Source: Methylobacterium radiotolerans JCM 2831 (GTDB lineage: Bacteria; Pseudomonadota; Alphaproteobacteria; Rhizobiales; Beijerinckiaceae). Taken from it: DNA of 64,000 nucleotides. The notes under the pieces are model-generated. The model was given only the letters and a program-made list of their open reading frames with translations. It was not told where the DNA came from and made no database searches. The position numbers and the translations under genes were made by a program. The number at the start of each line of letters is the position of its first letter. Within the stretch, counting starts at the first letter, position 1. Below, in pieces: positions 30,805-39,506 of the stretch. The stretch lies in NCBI RefSeq assembly GCF_000019725.1, contig NC_010505.1:2793001-2857000 (forward strand), given 5' to 3'.

Positions 30805-32316
30805 TCAGTCCCGGACCAGGCTCCAGAACCCGTGCTTGCGGCCGTGCGCCTGCCGCAGTGCCGCGCGGTAGGCCTGCGGATCCGGCTCGACGTCGCCGGC
30901 CGCGAGGCGCTCCGCCAGGGCGTCGAGTTCCGCGAGGTAGCGCGCCCCGTGCGGGTAGGCGGCGCTGCGGCCGGTCTCGAGGATGGAATCGAGGAGCCGG
31001 CGGTACAGGATCGTCGCGGCCCGGGGATGCTGCTGCGCCAGCGCCTCGGCGACCGGCGCCAGCACCGCGTACTGGTCGCCCTGCCAGATCGCGGGCCGCG
31101 CGACGACCAGCGCGGCCGCACGGCGCAGGTCCGGCCAACCCGCCAGGAAGGCGAGAGCCCGGTGCGGCTGCGGGAAGGCCTCGGCGTGGTCGAGGGCGCG
31201 TTGGAGCGCCTCCTCGTCCTCGAAATCCGGAAGCTTGGCGAGGAAGGTGCGCAGCATCGGCGCGTCGAGCTCGCGCTCGAATCGCCCCCAGCGCAGGGCC
31301 TGCGCCTCGTCGCCCCGGCCGAGCGCGTCGAGGATCTCGATCTCCAGAGCCTGCCGCTCCCGTTCCGGTCCGCGCAGGTCGAAGCCGGCGATCAGGTCGG
31401 CCCGGGTCGCGATGCGCAGGCCCGGGTCCTGCATGCGCCGGATCCAGTCCAGCGCCTCGGCGGGGCGCCCGGCGTCGAGGAGCCGCCGGGCGATCGCGAC
31501 GCGGTTCTCCCGCCCCGGCAGCATCGTGCCTTCCAGAGCGATGAAGGCGTCCGGGTCGCCGCGCCGGTCGGCGATGGTCTGCCGCAGGCGCAGGATCTGG
31601 ATCCGGGCCGCCTGCCGGTGGTGCGTCGCCTCGCGCCTTGGATCCCCGCCCGGCGGGAGCGCCGCCGCGGCGGCGGCGAGCCGGTTGTCGATCTCGGCGA
31701 GGGCCGGCTCGGGCAGCCGCGGGATCATGTCGCCGAGGACGGTCCCGAGGGGCCCGAACGGATCCGCCGCGAACGGCTCGACGAGGCGCGCGGCCACCCC
31801 GGCGGCGTCCTCCGGCGGCAGGGAACCGGCGATCTCCACGAAGGCCGCGGAGGCGCGGTCGAACACCGCCTGCACGGCCCCGGTGCTGTCGTCCACGCGG
31901 TTCAGGACCGCGTCTGCGCCGTCGAGGAAGCGCCGGAGCCGGTCGAGCGCGGCCGCCGGATCGAGGGGACGCAGCTCGTTGAGGATCACCGTCACGGTCG
32001 TGTTGAGGTCGGCCGCGAAGGACCGGCGCTTCTGCCAGTCGATGTAGCCCTGGGCGCCCTCGAGGGCCGTCAGGCGCCGATCGACGATCGCCGCGACGGC
32101 CTCGGGGCCCTGGAGCGAGGCGAGCGCGGCGCTCACCAGCTTCTTGAAGGCCGGGTTACGCCCGGTCTCGCCGAGGATCAGCGCGATCAGCCGGTCTGGC
32201 CCGAGGGCCGCCAGCGTCTCCGGCGACGGAGTCGTCCGGCGCGCGCCCTTCGGCAGAGCGGGCGCCCTGCGGCCGGCCTGCGCCTCGGCCGGGGTCACGC
32301 GCCGCGCGCGCGCCAC
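30805..32316 (-). CDS. DUF6880-type helical repeat protein
   Basis: 503 residues, almost wholly helical, with an N-terminal basic stretch and repeated helix pairs resembling TPR-like units (DAFIALEGTMLPGRENRVAIARRLLDAGRPAEALDWIRRM and HPRAATILYRRLLDSILETGRSAAYPHGARYLAELDALA). It matches what I know of DUF6880 proteins found across Hyphomicrobiales. No catalytic motif. Probably a scaffold or binding protein. Confidence 0.75.
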   Translation of the reverse strand: MARARRVTPAEAQAGRRAPALPKGARRTTPSPETLAALGPDRLIALILGETGRNPAFKKLVSAALASLQGPEAVAAIVDRRLTALEGAQGYIDWQKRRSFAADLNTTVTVILNELRPLDPAAALDRLRRFLDGADAVLNRVDDSTGAVQAVFDRASAAFVEIAGSLPPEDAAGVAARLVEPFAADPFGPLGTVLGDMIPRLPEPALAEIDNRLAAAAAALPPGGDPRREATHHRQAARIQILRLRQTIADRRGDPDAFIALEGTMLPGRENRVAIARRLLDAGRPAEALDWIRRMQDPGLRIATRADLIAGFDLRGPERERQALEIEILDALGRGDEAQALRWGRFERELDAPMLRTFLAKLPDFEDEEALQRALDHAEAFPQPHRALAFLAGWPDLRRAAALVVARPAIWQGDQYAVLAPVAEALAQQHPRAATILYRRLLDSILETGRSAAYPHGARYLAELDALAERLAAGDVEPDPQAYRAALRQAHGRKHGFWSLVRD

Positions 32317-32368
32317 GCCGATCCCCGTCGTTGCCCCGGATCCCGCATCTCCGTCCCGCCCGCCGCGA

Positions 32369-32608
32369 CTACTCCACGACCCGCGCGGTGGGCCGATCGC
32401 TGCCCTGCGCGGTCTCGTCGTGCCAGCCGCCGGCCTGATCCTGGTAGCGGATCCCCTCGGTCGAGCCGGGGACCTGCTGCTCCGCCGCCGCGGCCTGCGC
32501 CGCCTGCAGCGCCTCCTCGCGGCTCGGGAAGGTCTCGGAGAACACGTCGCCGACCTTGTAGGCGAAGCCGCCGTCGTGCTCGACGATGCGATAGGTAACC
32601 TCGGACAT
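32369..32608 (-). CDS. DUF2188-like small protein
   Basis: 79 residues. ATG 32608 is chosen because AGGAGG lies correctly spaced upstream. A GTG three bases earlier is in frame. The sequence (YRIVEHDGGFAYKVGDVFSETFPSREEALQAAQAAAAEQ) has the beta-beta-beta-alpha look of DUF2188 proteins, which often carry a query-like strand pattern and an Ala-rich helix. Function unknown. Confidence 0.7.
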   Translation of the reverse strand: MSEVTYRIVEHDGGFAYKVGDVFSETFPSREEALQAAQAAAAEQQVPGSTEGIRYQDQAGGWHDETAQGSDRPTARVVE

Positions 32609-32746
32609 CACCCCTCCTGTACGCGCCGGTCATCGTTGTGCGCGAACCCGCCGGACGCGCCGCGGTTCCAGGCGACGGGGTCTCGGCCTCCGATCTGCCG
32701 GAAAGTGGACCTAACCCGGCGCGGTCCCGGCACGCAGACGTTGACG

Positions 32747-32998
32747 ATGCAGCTTCGCCCGATCCTCGCCCTCGCCCTTCTCCTCGTCGCCCGTCCCGCG
32801 AGCGCCGAGGAAGGCTTCCTCGACAAGCTGTTCGGTGGCTCCGGGCGCGGGACTCCGCCCAACCCCTTCGCGTCGAACTACCCGTCCGCGCCGCCGACGC
32901 CCGAGGAGGCGCGCGCCGCGCGGGAGCGGCGGGCAGTCCGCGGCGAGCGCGGCGTCCCGGCCGGTCCCCTGCCCCCGGCGCGCATTCCGGAGGAGTGA
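32747..32998 (+). CDS. Small secreted Pro-rich protein
   Basis: 83 residues with a signal peptide (MQLRPILALALLLVARPASAEE), then GFLDKLFGGSGRG and a Pro/Arg/Glu-rich, probably disordered tail. No family recognised. It converges with fabI, six bases away. Confidence 0.6.
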   Translation: MQLRPILALALLLVARPASAEEGFLDKLFGGSGRGTPPNPFASNYPSAPPTPEEARAARERRAVRGERGVPAGPLPPARIPEE

Positions 32999-33004
32999 GG
33001 CGCC

Positions 33005-33835
33005 TCAGGCGTCGCCGACGACGCCGGCCGCGTCCTGCGCCTGCAGCACGTCCGGGCGCGGCATCGAGATGATGTTGTAGCCGGCATCCACGAAGTGGAC
33101 CTCGCCGGTGACGCCGCCCGAGAGCGGCGACAGCAGGTAGAGGGCCGACCCGCCGACATCCTCCAGGCTCACCGTGCGCCGCAGCGGCGCGTGCGCCCGC
33201 TGGTGATTGAACATCAGCCGCGCGTCGGCGATCCCGGCGCCCGCCAGGGTCCGCATCGGGCCGGCGGAAAGCGCGTTGACCCGGATCCCGTCCGGGCCCA
33301 GGTCGCTCGCCAGGTAGCGCACCGAGGCCTCGAGCGCCGCCTTGGCGACGCCCATGACGTTGTAGTTCGGCATGACCCGGGTGGCGCCGCCGTAGGTCAG
33401 GGTCAGCAGCGACCCGCCCTGGTTCATCCGCTTGGCCGCGCGCTGCGCGATCTCGGTGAACGAGAAGCACGAGATCGTCATCGTGCGCACGAAGTTCTCG
33501 CGCGTCGTCACGTCGACGTAGCGCCCCTTGAGCTGCGCCTTGTCGGAGAAACCGATGGCGTGGACCACGAAGTCGAGACCGCCGTCGAACCGCGCGTCGA
33601 GGGCCTCGAAGGTCGCGTCGACGGAGGCGAGATCCTCGACGTCGCAGGGCACCACGATGTCCGAATCGAGCTTGGCGGCGAGCGGCGTCACCCGTCGGCC
33701 CAGCGCCTCGCCCTGATAGGTGAAAGCCAGTCGCGCGCCCTGGGCGTGCAGCGCCTTGGCGATCCCCCAGGCGATCGAGTGATCGTTCGCGACGCCCATG
33801 ATCAGGCCGCGCTTGCCTGCCATCAAACCCGTCAT
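33005..33835 (-). CDS. fabI: Enoyl-ACP reductase
   Basis: 276 residues. It reduces trans-2-enoyl-ACP with NADH in the last step of fatty acid elongation. It has the FabI-type nucleotide motif GLIMGVANDHSIAWGIAKAL, active-site YGGATRVMPNYNVMGVAKAALEASVRYLA (Tyr and Lys) and LSAGPMRTLAGAGI. It lies downstream of fabA and fabB on the same strand, separated by a small ORF and a terminator, so it may have its own promoter. Confidence 0.95.
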   Translation of the reverse strand: MTGLMAGKRGLIMGVANDHSIAWGIAKALHAQGARLAFTYQGEALGRRVTPLAAKLDSDIVVPCDVEDLASVDATFEALDARFDGGLDFVVHAIGFSDKAQLKGRYVDVTTRENFVRTMTISCFSFTEIAQRAAKRMNQGGSLLTLTYGGATRVMPNYNVMGVAKAALEASVRYLASDLGPDGIRVNALSAGPMRTLAGAGIADARLMFNHQRAHAPLRRTVSLEDVGGSALYLLSPLSGGVTGEVHFVDAGYNIISMPRPDVLQAQDAAGVVGDA

Positions 33836-33970
33836 GCCGACTCACATCCTGACCGAGCACGCCGGACCCGCGGAGCGGGCCCGGACCGCGGTCGCGACGA
33901 GCGAACCGCGGCAGGCTGCCTTAACGCGGCTCGCGCCGCGATCCAAACGCGGCGGCGGTTGGCGGCGGGC

Positions 33971-33997
33971 AAAAAAAAGCCCCGCCGGGGGCGGGGC
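33971..33997 (-). terminator. Rho-independent terminator
   Basis: On the minus strand GCCCCGCC-ccc-GGCGGGGC is followed by eight T. It lies 22 nt after the stop of the 38-residue ORF and would end transcription from fabA-fabB before fabI. Confidence 0.9.
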
Positions 33998-34019
33998 GTC
34001 GATGGCGCTGCGGCCGGGC

Positions 34020-34136
34020 TCAGAAATGCCCGTCCGTGTGGGTATCCGCTTCTTCCAGCACGACCTGCTTGGCGTAGATCGCGGCGACGCCGGCAATCAT
34101 AAGGCCGCCCAGCGTTCCGAAGATGAAAGTCCCCAT
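34020..34136 (-). CDS. 38-residue single-TM protein between fabB and fabI
   Basis: MGTFIFGTLGGLMIAGVAAI begins a single hydrophobic helix, then YAKQVVLEEADTHTDGHF, an acidic His-containing tail. It starts at ATG 34136, 66 nt after the fabB stop, with a GGTGG stretch upstream, and is followed by a classic terminator. The clean helix-plus-tail design and the terminator placement suggest a real small membrane protein. No homologue is known to me. Confidence 0.5.
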   Translation of the reverse strand: MGTFIFGTLGGLMIAGVAAIYAKQVVLEEADTHTDGHF

Positions 34137-34201
34137 CGCCACCACCAGATCTCAACAGCGGGTAAACGCCGGCCCGAGGCCGGCGGTTCCGCGTAGGGCG
34201 A

Positions 34202-35428
34202 TCAGGCGTCGACGTGCTTCAGGACGAGGGTGGCGTTGGTGCCGCCGAATCCGAAGGAATTGGTCAGCACGTGGCCGAGCTGCGCGTTGTCGCGGCGCTG
34301 CTGCAGGATCGGCATGTCGGCGAAGGCCGGATCGAGGGTGTCGATGTGCGCGCTCTCGCAGATGAAGCCGTTGTTCATCATCAGCAGGCTGTAGATCGCC
34401 TCCTGCACGCCGGTGGCGCCCAGCGAATGGCCGGTCAGCGACTTCGTGGCCGAGATCGGCGGGCAATCCTCGCCGCGGCCGAACACCTCGCGGATCGCCT
34501 CGATCTCCTTGTCGTCGCCGACCGGGGTCGAGGTGGCGTGCGGGTTGATGTAGTCGATCCGCGCGCCCTTCAGACCGTCCAGCGCCTGGCGCATGCAGCG
34601 CACGGCGCCCTCGCCCGACGGCGCGACCATGTCGTGCCCGTCCGAGGTGGCGCCGTAGCCCGCGACCTCGCCGTAGATCCGGGCGCCGCGCGCCTTGGCG
34701 TGCTCCAGCTCCTCGAGGACCAGCACGCCCGCGCCGCCCGCGATGACGAAGCCGTCGCGGTTGGCGTCGTAGGCGCGGGAGGCCCGGGACGGTGTGTCGT
34801 TGTACTTCGACGACATGGCGCCCATGGCGTCGAACAGCACCGAGAGGGTCCAGTCGAGATCCTCGCAGCCGCCCGCGAAGATGATGTCCTGCCGGCCGCC
34901 CTGGATGATCTCGGCGGCGTTGCCGATGCAGTGGTTCGAGGTCGCGCAGGCGGAGGAGATCGAGTAGTTCACGCCGCGGATCTTGAACCACGTCGCCAGC
35001 GTCGCCGACGCGGTCGACGACATCGCCTTCGGCACGGCGAACGGCCCGATTCGCTTGGGACCCTTGTCCCGCGCGATGGCGGCGGCCTCGACGATCACGC
35101 GGGTCGAGGGGCCGCCCGAGCCCATGATGATGCCGGTGCGCTCGTTCGAGACGTCGCCCTGCTCCAGGCCGGCATCCTGGATCGCCTGATCCATGGCGAC
35201 GTGATTCCAGGCGGTGCCGCCGCCGTGGAAGCGCATCGCGCGCCGGTCCACCACGCCCTCCGGATCGAGAGTGGGCGCGCCGGAGACCTGGCTGCGGAAG
35301 CCGTGCTCGGCGTAGCTGGCGTCGCGCGCGATGCCCGAGCGGGCCTCGCGCAGGGAGGCGAGCACCTCCTGCGTGTTGTTGCCGATGGACGAGACGATGC
35401 CCATCCCGGTGATGACGACACGGCGCAT
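34202..35428 (-). CDS. fabB: 3-Oxoacyl-ACP synthase I
   Basis: 408 residues. Condensing enzyme of fatty acid synthesis with Cys-His-His catalytic set: [14 protein letters not shown] (Cys161), [12 protein letters not shown] and [12 protein letters not shown], plus the C-terminal [14 protein letters not shown] loop. FabB rather than FabF is called because it sits beside fabA, with which it makes unsaturated fatty acids. Probably co-transcribed with fabA. Confidence 0.95.
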   Translation of the reverse strand: MRRVVITGMGIVSSIGNNTQEVLASLREARSGIARDASYAEHGFRSQVSGAPTLDPEGVVDRRAMRFHGGGTAWNHVAMDQAIQDAGLEQGDVSNERTGIIMGSGGPSTRVIVEAAAIARDKGPKRIGPFAVPKAMSSTASATLATWFKIRGVNYSISSACATSNHCIGNAAEIIQGGRQDIIFAGGCEDLDWTLSVLFDAMGAMSSKYNDTPSRASRAYDANRDGFVIAGGAGVLVLEELEHAKARGARIYGEVAGYGATSDGHDMVAPSGEGAVRCMRQALDGLKGARIDYINPHATSTPVGDDKEIEAIREVFGRGEDCPPISATKSLTGHSLGATGVQEAIYSLLMMNNGFICESAHIDTLDPAFADMPILQQRRDNAQLGHVLTNSFGFGGTNATLVLKHVDA

Positions 35429-35567
35429 GATGGTGACACTACCTCCGTCGCGGTCCCGGTCGCCCGGGCCGCGTCACGGTCAGCTAAGGTGACGCGGACA
35501 CAATCTCAACCGCCGAGAACGTCCGGCGTTGCGGCCGAGCCGCGAGCCGGGCGCGCGGCGACGCGGC

Positions 35568-36104
35568 TCAACTCTGGAACAGGCCGACCCGCATGTCCTG
35601 GACCTGATAGACGCGCTCGCCGTCCGCCTCGAGCCAGCCGTCGCCGATGCCGAGCACGAGCTTGCCCTGACGGACCCGCTTCACGTCGACGTTGTAGACG
35701 ACCTTCTTGATCGTCGGCAGCACCTGGCCGGCGAGCTTCACCTCGCCCACGCCGAGGGCGCGGCCGCGGCCCGGCGAGCCGAGCCAGCCGAGATGGAAGC
35801 CCAGCATCTGCCACAGGGCGTCGAGCCCCAGGCAACCCGGCATGACCGGATCGCCCTGGAAATGGCAGGGGAAGAACCAGAGGTCCGGCCGGATATCGAG
35901 CTCGGCCGTCACGTGCCCCTTGCCGTGGGCGCCGCCCTCGGTCCCGATGGACGTGATCCGGTCGAACATCAGCATCGGCGGCAGCGGCAATTGCGCGTTG
36001 CCGGGTCCGAAGAGTTCGCCGCGCCCGCAGGCCAGAAGATCCTCGTAGGAATAGTGCGACCGGCGGTTCGCACCCTGCGCTTGTGTCTCGGCGTCTGGCG
36101 GCAT
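35568..36104 (-). CDS. fabA: 3-Hydroxydecanoyl-ACP dehydratase/isomerase
   Basis: 178 residues. Hot-dog fold dehydratase that also isomerises trans-2- to cis-3-decenoyl-ACP, starting anaerobic-type unsaturated fatty acid synthesis. The active-site region is [28 protein letters not shown] (His81, Asp near the following helix). Heads the fabA-fabB run and is divergent from irr. Confidence 0.96.
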   Translation of the reverse strand: MPPDAETQAQGANRRSHYSYEDLLACGRGELFGPGNAQLPLPPMLMFDRITSIGTEGGAHGKGHVTAELDIRPDLWFFPCHFQGDPVMPGCLGLDALWQMLGFHLGWLGSPGRGRALGVGEVKLAGQVLPTIKKVVYNVDVKRVRQGKLVLGIGDGWLEADGERVYQVQDMRVGLFQS

Positions 36105-36319
36105 TGCGTTGGCTGTTTCCTCGGATGGGCGCGATCTTCGCGTCGCGGGCGACTATACTCGGCCCGTCGGCTGGCGCGCGGGTTAGCACGGGGCGCCGCG
36201 CCTTCAAAGCCTGCAGCCGCGGGCCTGCGGCGACGCTCGGGTTGCGACTGTCCGACCACTTCAATATACTGAGGAGACATCCGTTCCTTCAGGCCCCTCG
36301 TCGAGCGTTCAGTCCAGCG

Positions 36320-36835
36320 ATGTCCGAACCGGTGCCATTCCAGGCCGTCTTCAACGGCCGGGTCCCCGCTCCCCAGTTGGAGGCCAACGGGACTCCGCGC
36401 CGCGGCTGCCCGCTGTCCGACCTGCGCGACCGCCTGCGTCGGGCCGGCCTGCGGCCGACGCGGCAGCGCCTGTCCCTGGGCTGGCTGCTCTTCGGTCGCG
36501 GCGACCGCCACCTGACGGCGGAGATGCTCTACGACGAGGCGATGCGCGCCAAGGTGCCGGTGTCGCTGGCGACGGTCTACAACACCCTGCACCAATTCAC
36601 CGAGGCGGGGCTCCTGCGCCAACTCGCGCTCGACGGGTCGAAGGCCTATTTCGACACGAACCCGACCGAGCACCACCATTTCTACCTGGAGGACGAGAGC
36701 CAGGTGATCGACATGCCGGATTGCGGCATCACGGTCGATTCGCTGCCCGAGGCGCCCGAGGGCATGGAGATCGCCGGTGTCGAGGTGATCGTGCGCCTGC
36801 GCCGCAGCCGTCCGGCGGGCCGCCGCCAGGGCTGA
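36320..36835 (+). CDS. irr: Iron response regulator Irr
   Basis: 171 residues. Fur superfamily member with a winged helix (LRRAGLRPTRQRLSLGWLLF...VSLATVYNTLHQFTEAGLLRQLA) and the HHH segment TEHHHFYLEDE. The N-terminal GCPL at residues 29-32 matches the heme-regulatory motif by which Irr is destabilised in iron-replete cells. In Hyphomicrobiales Irr controls heme synthesis and iron uptake under iron limitation. Divergent from fabA, an arrangement seen in relatives. A TATACT-like -10 lies about 50 nt upstream. Confidence 0.94.
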   Translation: MSEPVPFQAVFNGRVPAPQLEANGTPRRGCPLSDLRDRLRRAGLRPTRQRLSLGWLLFGRGDRHLTAEMLYDEAMRAKVPVSLATVYNTLHQFTEAGLLRQLALDGSKAYFDTNPTEHHHFYLEDESQVIDMPDCGITVDSLPEAPEGMEIAGVEVIVRLRRSRPAGRRQG

Positions 36836-36868
36836 GGCTCGGATCCAACCCACTTCGGAGACGACGCG

Positions 36869-36890
36869 AGGCCCGGCATTGTCCGGGCCT
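36869..36890 (+). terminator. Terminator hairpin after irr
   Basis: AGGCCCGG and CCGGGCCT form a perfect 8-bp stem with a 6-nt loop, 33 nt after the irr stop, followed by a short T-containing tail (TCGCTTTC). Confidence 0.65.
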
Positions 36891-36941
36891 TCGCTTTCGG
36901 GCGGCTCCGGAGAGCGCGTACCGCCGCGCGGCCGCGCCCGG

Positions 36942-37505
36942 CTACTCCACGACCTCGTTCGGGTAGACGCCCCACAGGCGATTCTGGCGGATGTAGCCGT
37001 CGACGTCCCGCTTGTTCGGGAGCGCGACGATCATGCGGCACCACGTGCCGGTGCAGCTCTTGACGCTGCCGATCACGCCGGTCTGGAGCTTGGCCTCGTC
37101 GTCGGCGCCGTCATCGGCCTTGGCCCGCAGCGACACGGCCGCCTTCTCGGCTCCCTTGTCGGGGCCGGCGTTGACGATGGCGGTGCGGCGTCCGGACAGG
37201 AGCGAGTGCAGCACCCAGCCCTCGGTGCCCTCCGAATCGCGGATCCGGCGCCAGGTCTCGAACTCGCCCACGATCTCGACCGGGAGACCGGCCCGCTGGA
37301 ACACCCAGAGGGTCCGGTGATCCTTCGAGGGGCCTTCGCGGAGGTTGACGCGATCGGTCTTCAGGCTCGCGTAGCGCGGCAGCGGCAGCTTGGTCACCGG
37401 CCCGACCCCGGCCTCGGGGCCGGCGGGCGGCGCCGCGCGGGCACCGGTCGCGAGGCCGCCGACCAGCACCGCCGCGACGGCGAGGCTGAGGCGTGACACG
37501 CGCAT
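36942..37505 (-). CDS. Exported SH3-domain protein
   Basis: 187 residues from ATG 37505. Signal peptide (RVSRLSLAVAAVLVGGLATGARA), then two bacterial SH3-like halves: SLKTDRVNLREGPSKDHRTLWVFQRAGLPVEIVGEFETWRRIRDSEGTEGWVLHSLL and a second (AVSLRAKADD...SVKSCTGTWCRMIV...DGYIRQNRLWGVYPNE). Such SH3 proteins act in the periplasm, possibly on peptidoglycan. Divergent from the hydroxyacid dehydrogenase gene. Confidence 0.85.
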   Translation of the reverse strand: MRVSRLSLAVAAVLVGGLATGARAAPPAGPEAGVGPVTKLPLPRYASLKTDRVNLREGPSKDHRTLWVFQRAGLPVEIVGEFETWRRIRDSEGTEGWVLHSLLSGRRTAIVNAGPDKGAEKAAVSLRAKADDGADDEAKLQTGVIGSVKSCTGTWCRMIVALPNKRDVDGYIRQNRLWGVYPNEVVE

Positions 37506-37775
37506 GGTCGTCTCCCTATCCAGACGTGGCGTTGCTGGGCGCCGGACGTGTCGAAAGCGGGGCCGGTTCGACGCGCGGACCGGTCCGCATCCGATTGTGT
37601 TCCGGCCCACCTCTGGTAGAGAGGCCGATGGGTCGGAACAGGCTCCGGAACCGGCGCCCCGTGACCGATCCTGTCTGGCCGAGTTCGGTTAACGGACGCT
37701 TGCGGGAAGCGGTCCGGGCGGGAGCCGCCGGGCGCGAGCCGCGATCAGGGCCGCGGGGCTGACGGGGAGAGAGAC

Positions 37776-38774
37776 GTGTCGAAGCGCAAGCCGCTGGTGG
37801 TCGTGACGCGGCGCCTGCCGGATGCCGTCGAGACGCGGATGCGCGAGCTGTTCGACGTCCGGCTCAATTCCGAGGACGCGCCGATGGCGCCGGACGCCAT
37901 GGCGTCGGCCCTGCGCGAGGCCGACGTGCTCGTCCCCACCGTGACCGACGAGATCGATGCCGGGCTGATCGCCCAGGCCGGCCCGAACCTCCGCCTGATC
38001 GCCAATTTCGGCAACGGCGTCGATCACATCGACGTGGCGGCGGCGCTGGAGCGCGGCATCACGGTCACCAACACGCCCGGCGTGCTGACCGAGGACACCG
38101 CCGACATGACGATGGCGCTGATCCTCGCGGTGGCCCGCCGGGTCACCGAGGGCGCGCGGATCATCCCGGACGACGAGTGGACCACCGGCTGGTCGCCGAC
38201 CTGGATGCTCGGCCGGCGCATCACCGGCAAGCGCCTCGGCATCGTGGGCATGGGCCGCATCGGCCAGGCGCTGGCCAAGCGCGCCCGCGCCTTCGGCCTG
38301 CAGGTGCACTATCACAACCGCCGCCGGGTGCCGGCCGCCATCGAGAGTGCGCTGGACGCGACCTACTGGGAATCCCTCGACCAGATGCTGGCGCGCGTCG
38401 ACATCGTGTCGGTGAACTGCCCGCACACGCCCGCGACGTACCATCTGCTCTCGGCGCGGCGCCTCAAGCTGCTCAAGCCCGAGGCGGTCGTGGTCAACAC
38501 CGCCCGCGGCGAGGTGATCGACGAGAACGCCCTGGCGCGCCTCATCGAGGGCGGCGAGATCTCGGCGGCCGGCCTCGACGTGTTCGAGCAGGAGCCCGCC
38601 GTCAGCCCCCGGCTCGTCAAGCTCGCCCGCCAGGGCAAGGTCGTCCTTCTGCCCCACATGGGCTCGGCGACCTACGAGAGCCGCACCGACATGGGCGAGA
38701 AGGTCATCATCAACATCAAGACCTTCATGGACGGCCACCGGCCGCCGGACCGCATCCTGCCGAGCATGCTCTGA
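37776..38774 (+). CDS. D-2-hydroxyacid dehydrogenase (glyoxylate reductase type)
   Basis: 332 residues from GTG 37776. NAD-binding Rossmann motif GIVGMGRIGQALAKRARAFG, catalytic Arg in VVNTARGEVIDENAL, Glu in AGLDVFEQEP and His in VLLPHMGSAT. The closest known group is glyoxylate/hydroxypyruvate reductase. Glyoxylate handling is important in methylotrophs, but the substrate is not proven here. Its partner across the divergent promoter is an SH3 protein, a pairing I recall from other Hyphomicrobiales. Confidence 0.88.
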   Translation: MSKRKPLVVVTRRLPDAVETRMRELFDVRLNSEDAPMAPDAMASALREADVLVPTVTDEIDAGLIAQAGPNLRLIANFGNGVDHIDVAAALERGITVTNTPGVLTEDTADMTMALILAVARRVTEGARIIPDDEWTTGWSPTWMLGRRITGKRLGIVGMGRIGQALAKRARAFGLQVHYHNRRRVPAAIESALDATYWESLDQMLARVDIVSVNCPHTPATYHLLSARRLKLLKPEAVVVNTARGEVIDENALARLIEGGEISAAGLDVFEQEPAVSPRLVKLARQGKVVLLPHMGSATYESRTDMGEKVIINIKTFMDGHRPPDRILPSML

Positions 38775-38792
38775 GCCCTGGGCGGCGGCGCC

Positions 38793-39419
38793 TCACAGCG
38801 CGTCGCCGGCCACCGCCTGGGGCTTGGACATGCCCTGCACCCCCTGGAAGAGGCGCTCGCTGGTCAGCTTGAGGAAGTAGAACCCGAATTCCGGGTTCTG
38901 GTAGTAGAGCTGCTTCACGTCGGAGTAGGACACGCACAGCGCGTGGCCCGCCTCGACGCAGACCAGCGAGGCGGTGCGGGCGTTGCCCGGTGACAGGAGC
39001 CCGAGCTCGCCCACGATACCGCCCTGGCGCACCTCGAGATCGACCTCCGGGATCCTGAACACGCCGCTCTCGATGTAGTACATCTCGGTGGCGAGATCCC
39101 CCTTGCGGAACACCACCTCGCCGATGCCGAACGGGCGTCTCGAGCCGAAGGGCCGCAGCCACTCGAGGGACAGGTCGTTGTCGGCGGCCGTCTCCACGTC
39201 GCGGACGAGGCGCAGCATCTGCCAGAGCCGGTAGGCGTTGAACGGCATCTGGATCAGCTCGGTGAGCACCACCGGCATGCTGCCGATCATGATGCCGTAG
39301 GTGATCACGGCGCAGCTCGCGCAGAGCGAGATGATCCGCAGCGGAATCATCGTGCTCATGGCCGTCGCCGAGATGGTCAGCGCCGTCCCGAGATAGCCGA
39401 TGCCCTCGACCCAATCCAT
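38793..39419 (-). CDS. Membrane protein with cyclic nucleotide-binding domain
   Basis: 208 residues. Two to three transmembrane helices in the first 70 residues (GYLGTALTISATAMSTMIPLRIISLCASCAVITYGIMIG) are followed by a cNMP-binding beta-barrel domain (about 90-195: PFGIGEVVFRKGDLATEMYYIESGVFRI, then GGIVGELGLLSPGNARTASLVC). There is no effector domain, so it probably senses a cyclic nucleotide at the membrane. Convergent with the dehydrogenase gene. Confidence 0.85.
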   Translation of the reverse strand: MDWVEGIGYLGTALTISATAMSTMIPLRIISLCASCAVITYGIMIGSMPVVLTELIQMPFNAYRLWQMLRLVRDVETAADNDLSLEWLRPFGSRRPFGIGEVVFRKGDLATEMYYIESGVFRIPEVDLEVRQGGIVGELGLLSPGNARTASLVCVEAGHALCVSYSDVKQLYYQNPEFGFYFLKLTSERLFQGVQGMSKPQAVAGDAL

Positions 39420-39506
39420 CGCCGCCCCCTGTCGCGTTTCGGCCGGGGGATGCCCGTCTTGTCCGGCTGCGGCAAGCGCCCCGGCCGCTTCCGCGGCCTG
39501 CCCATC

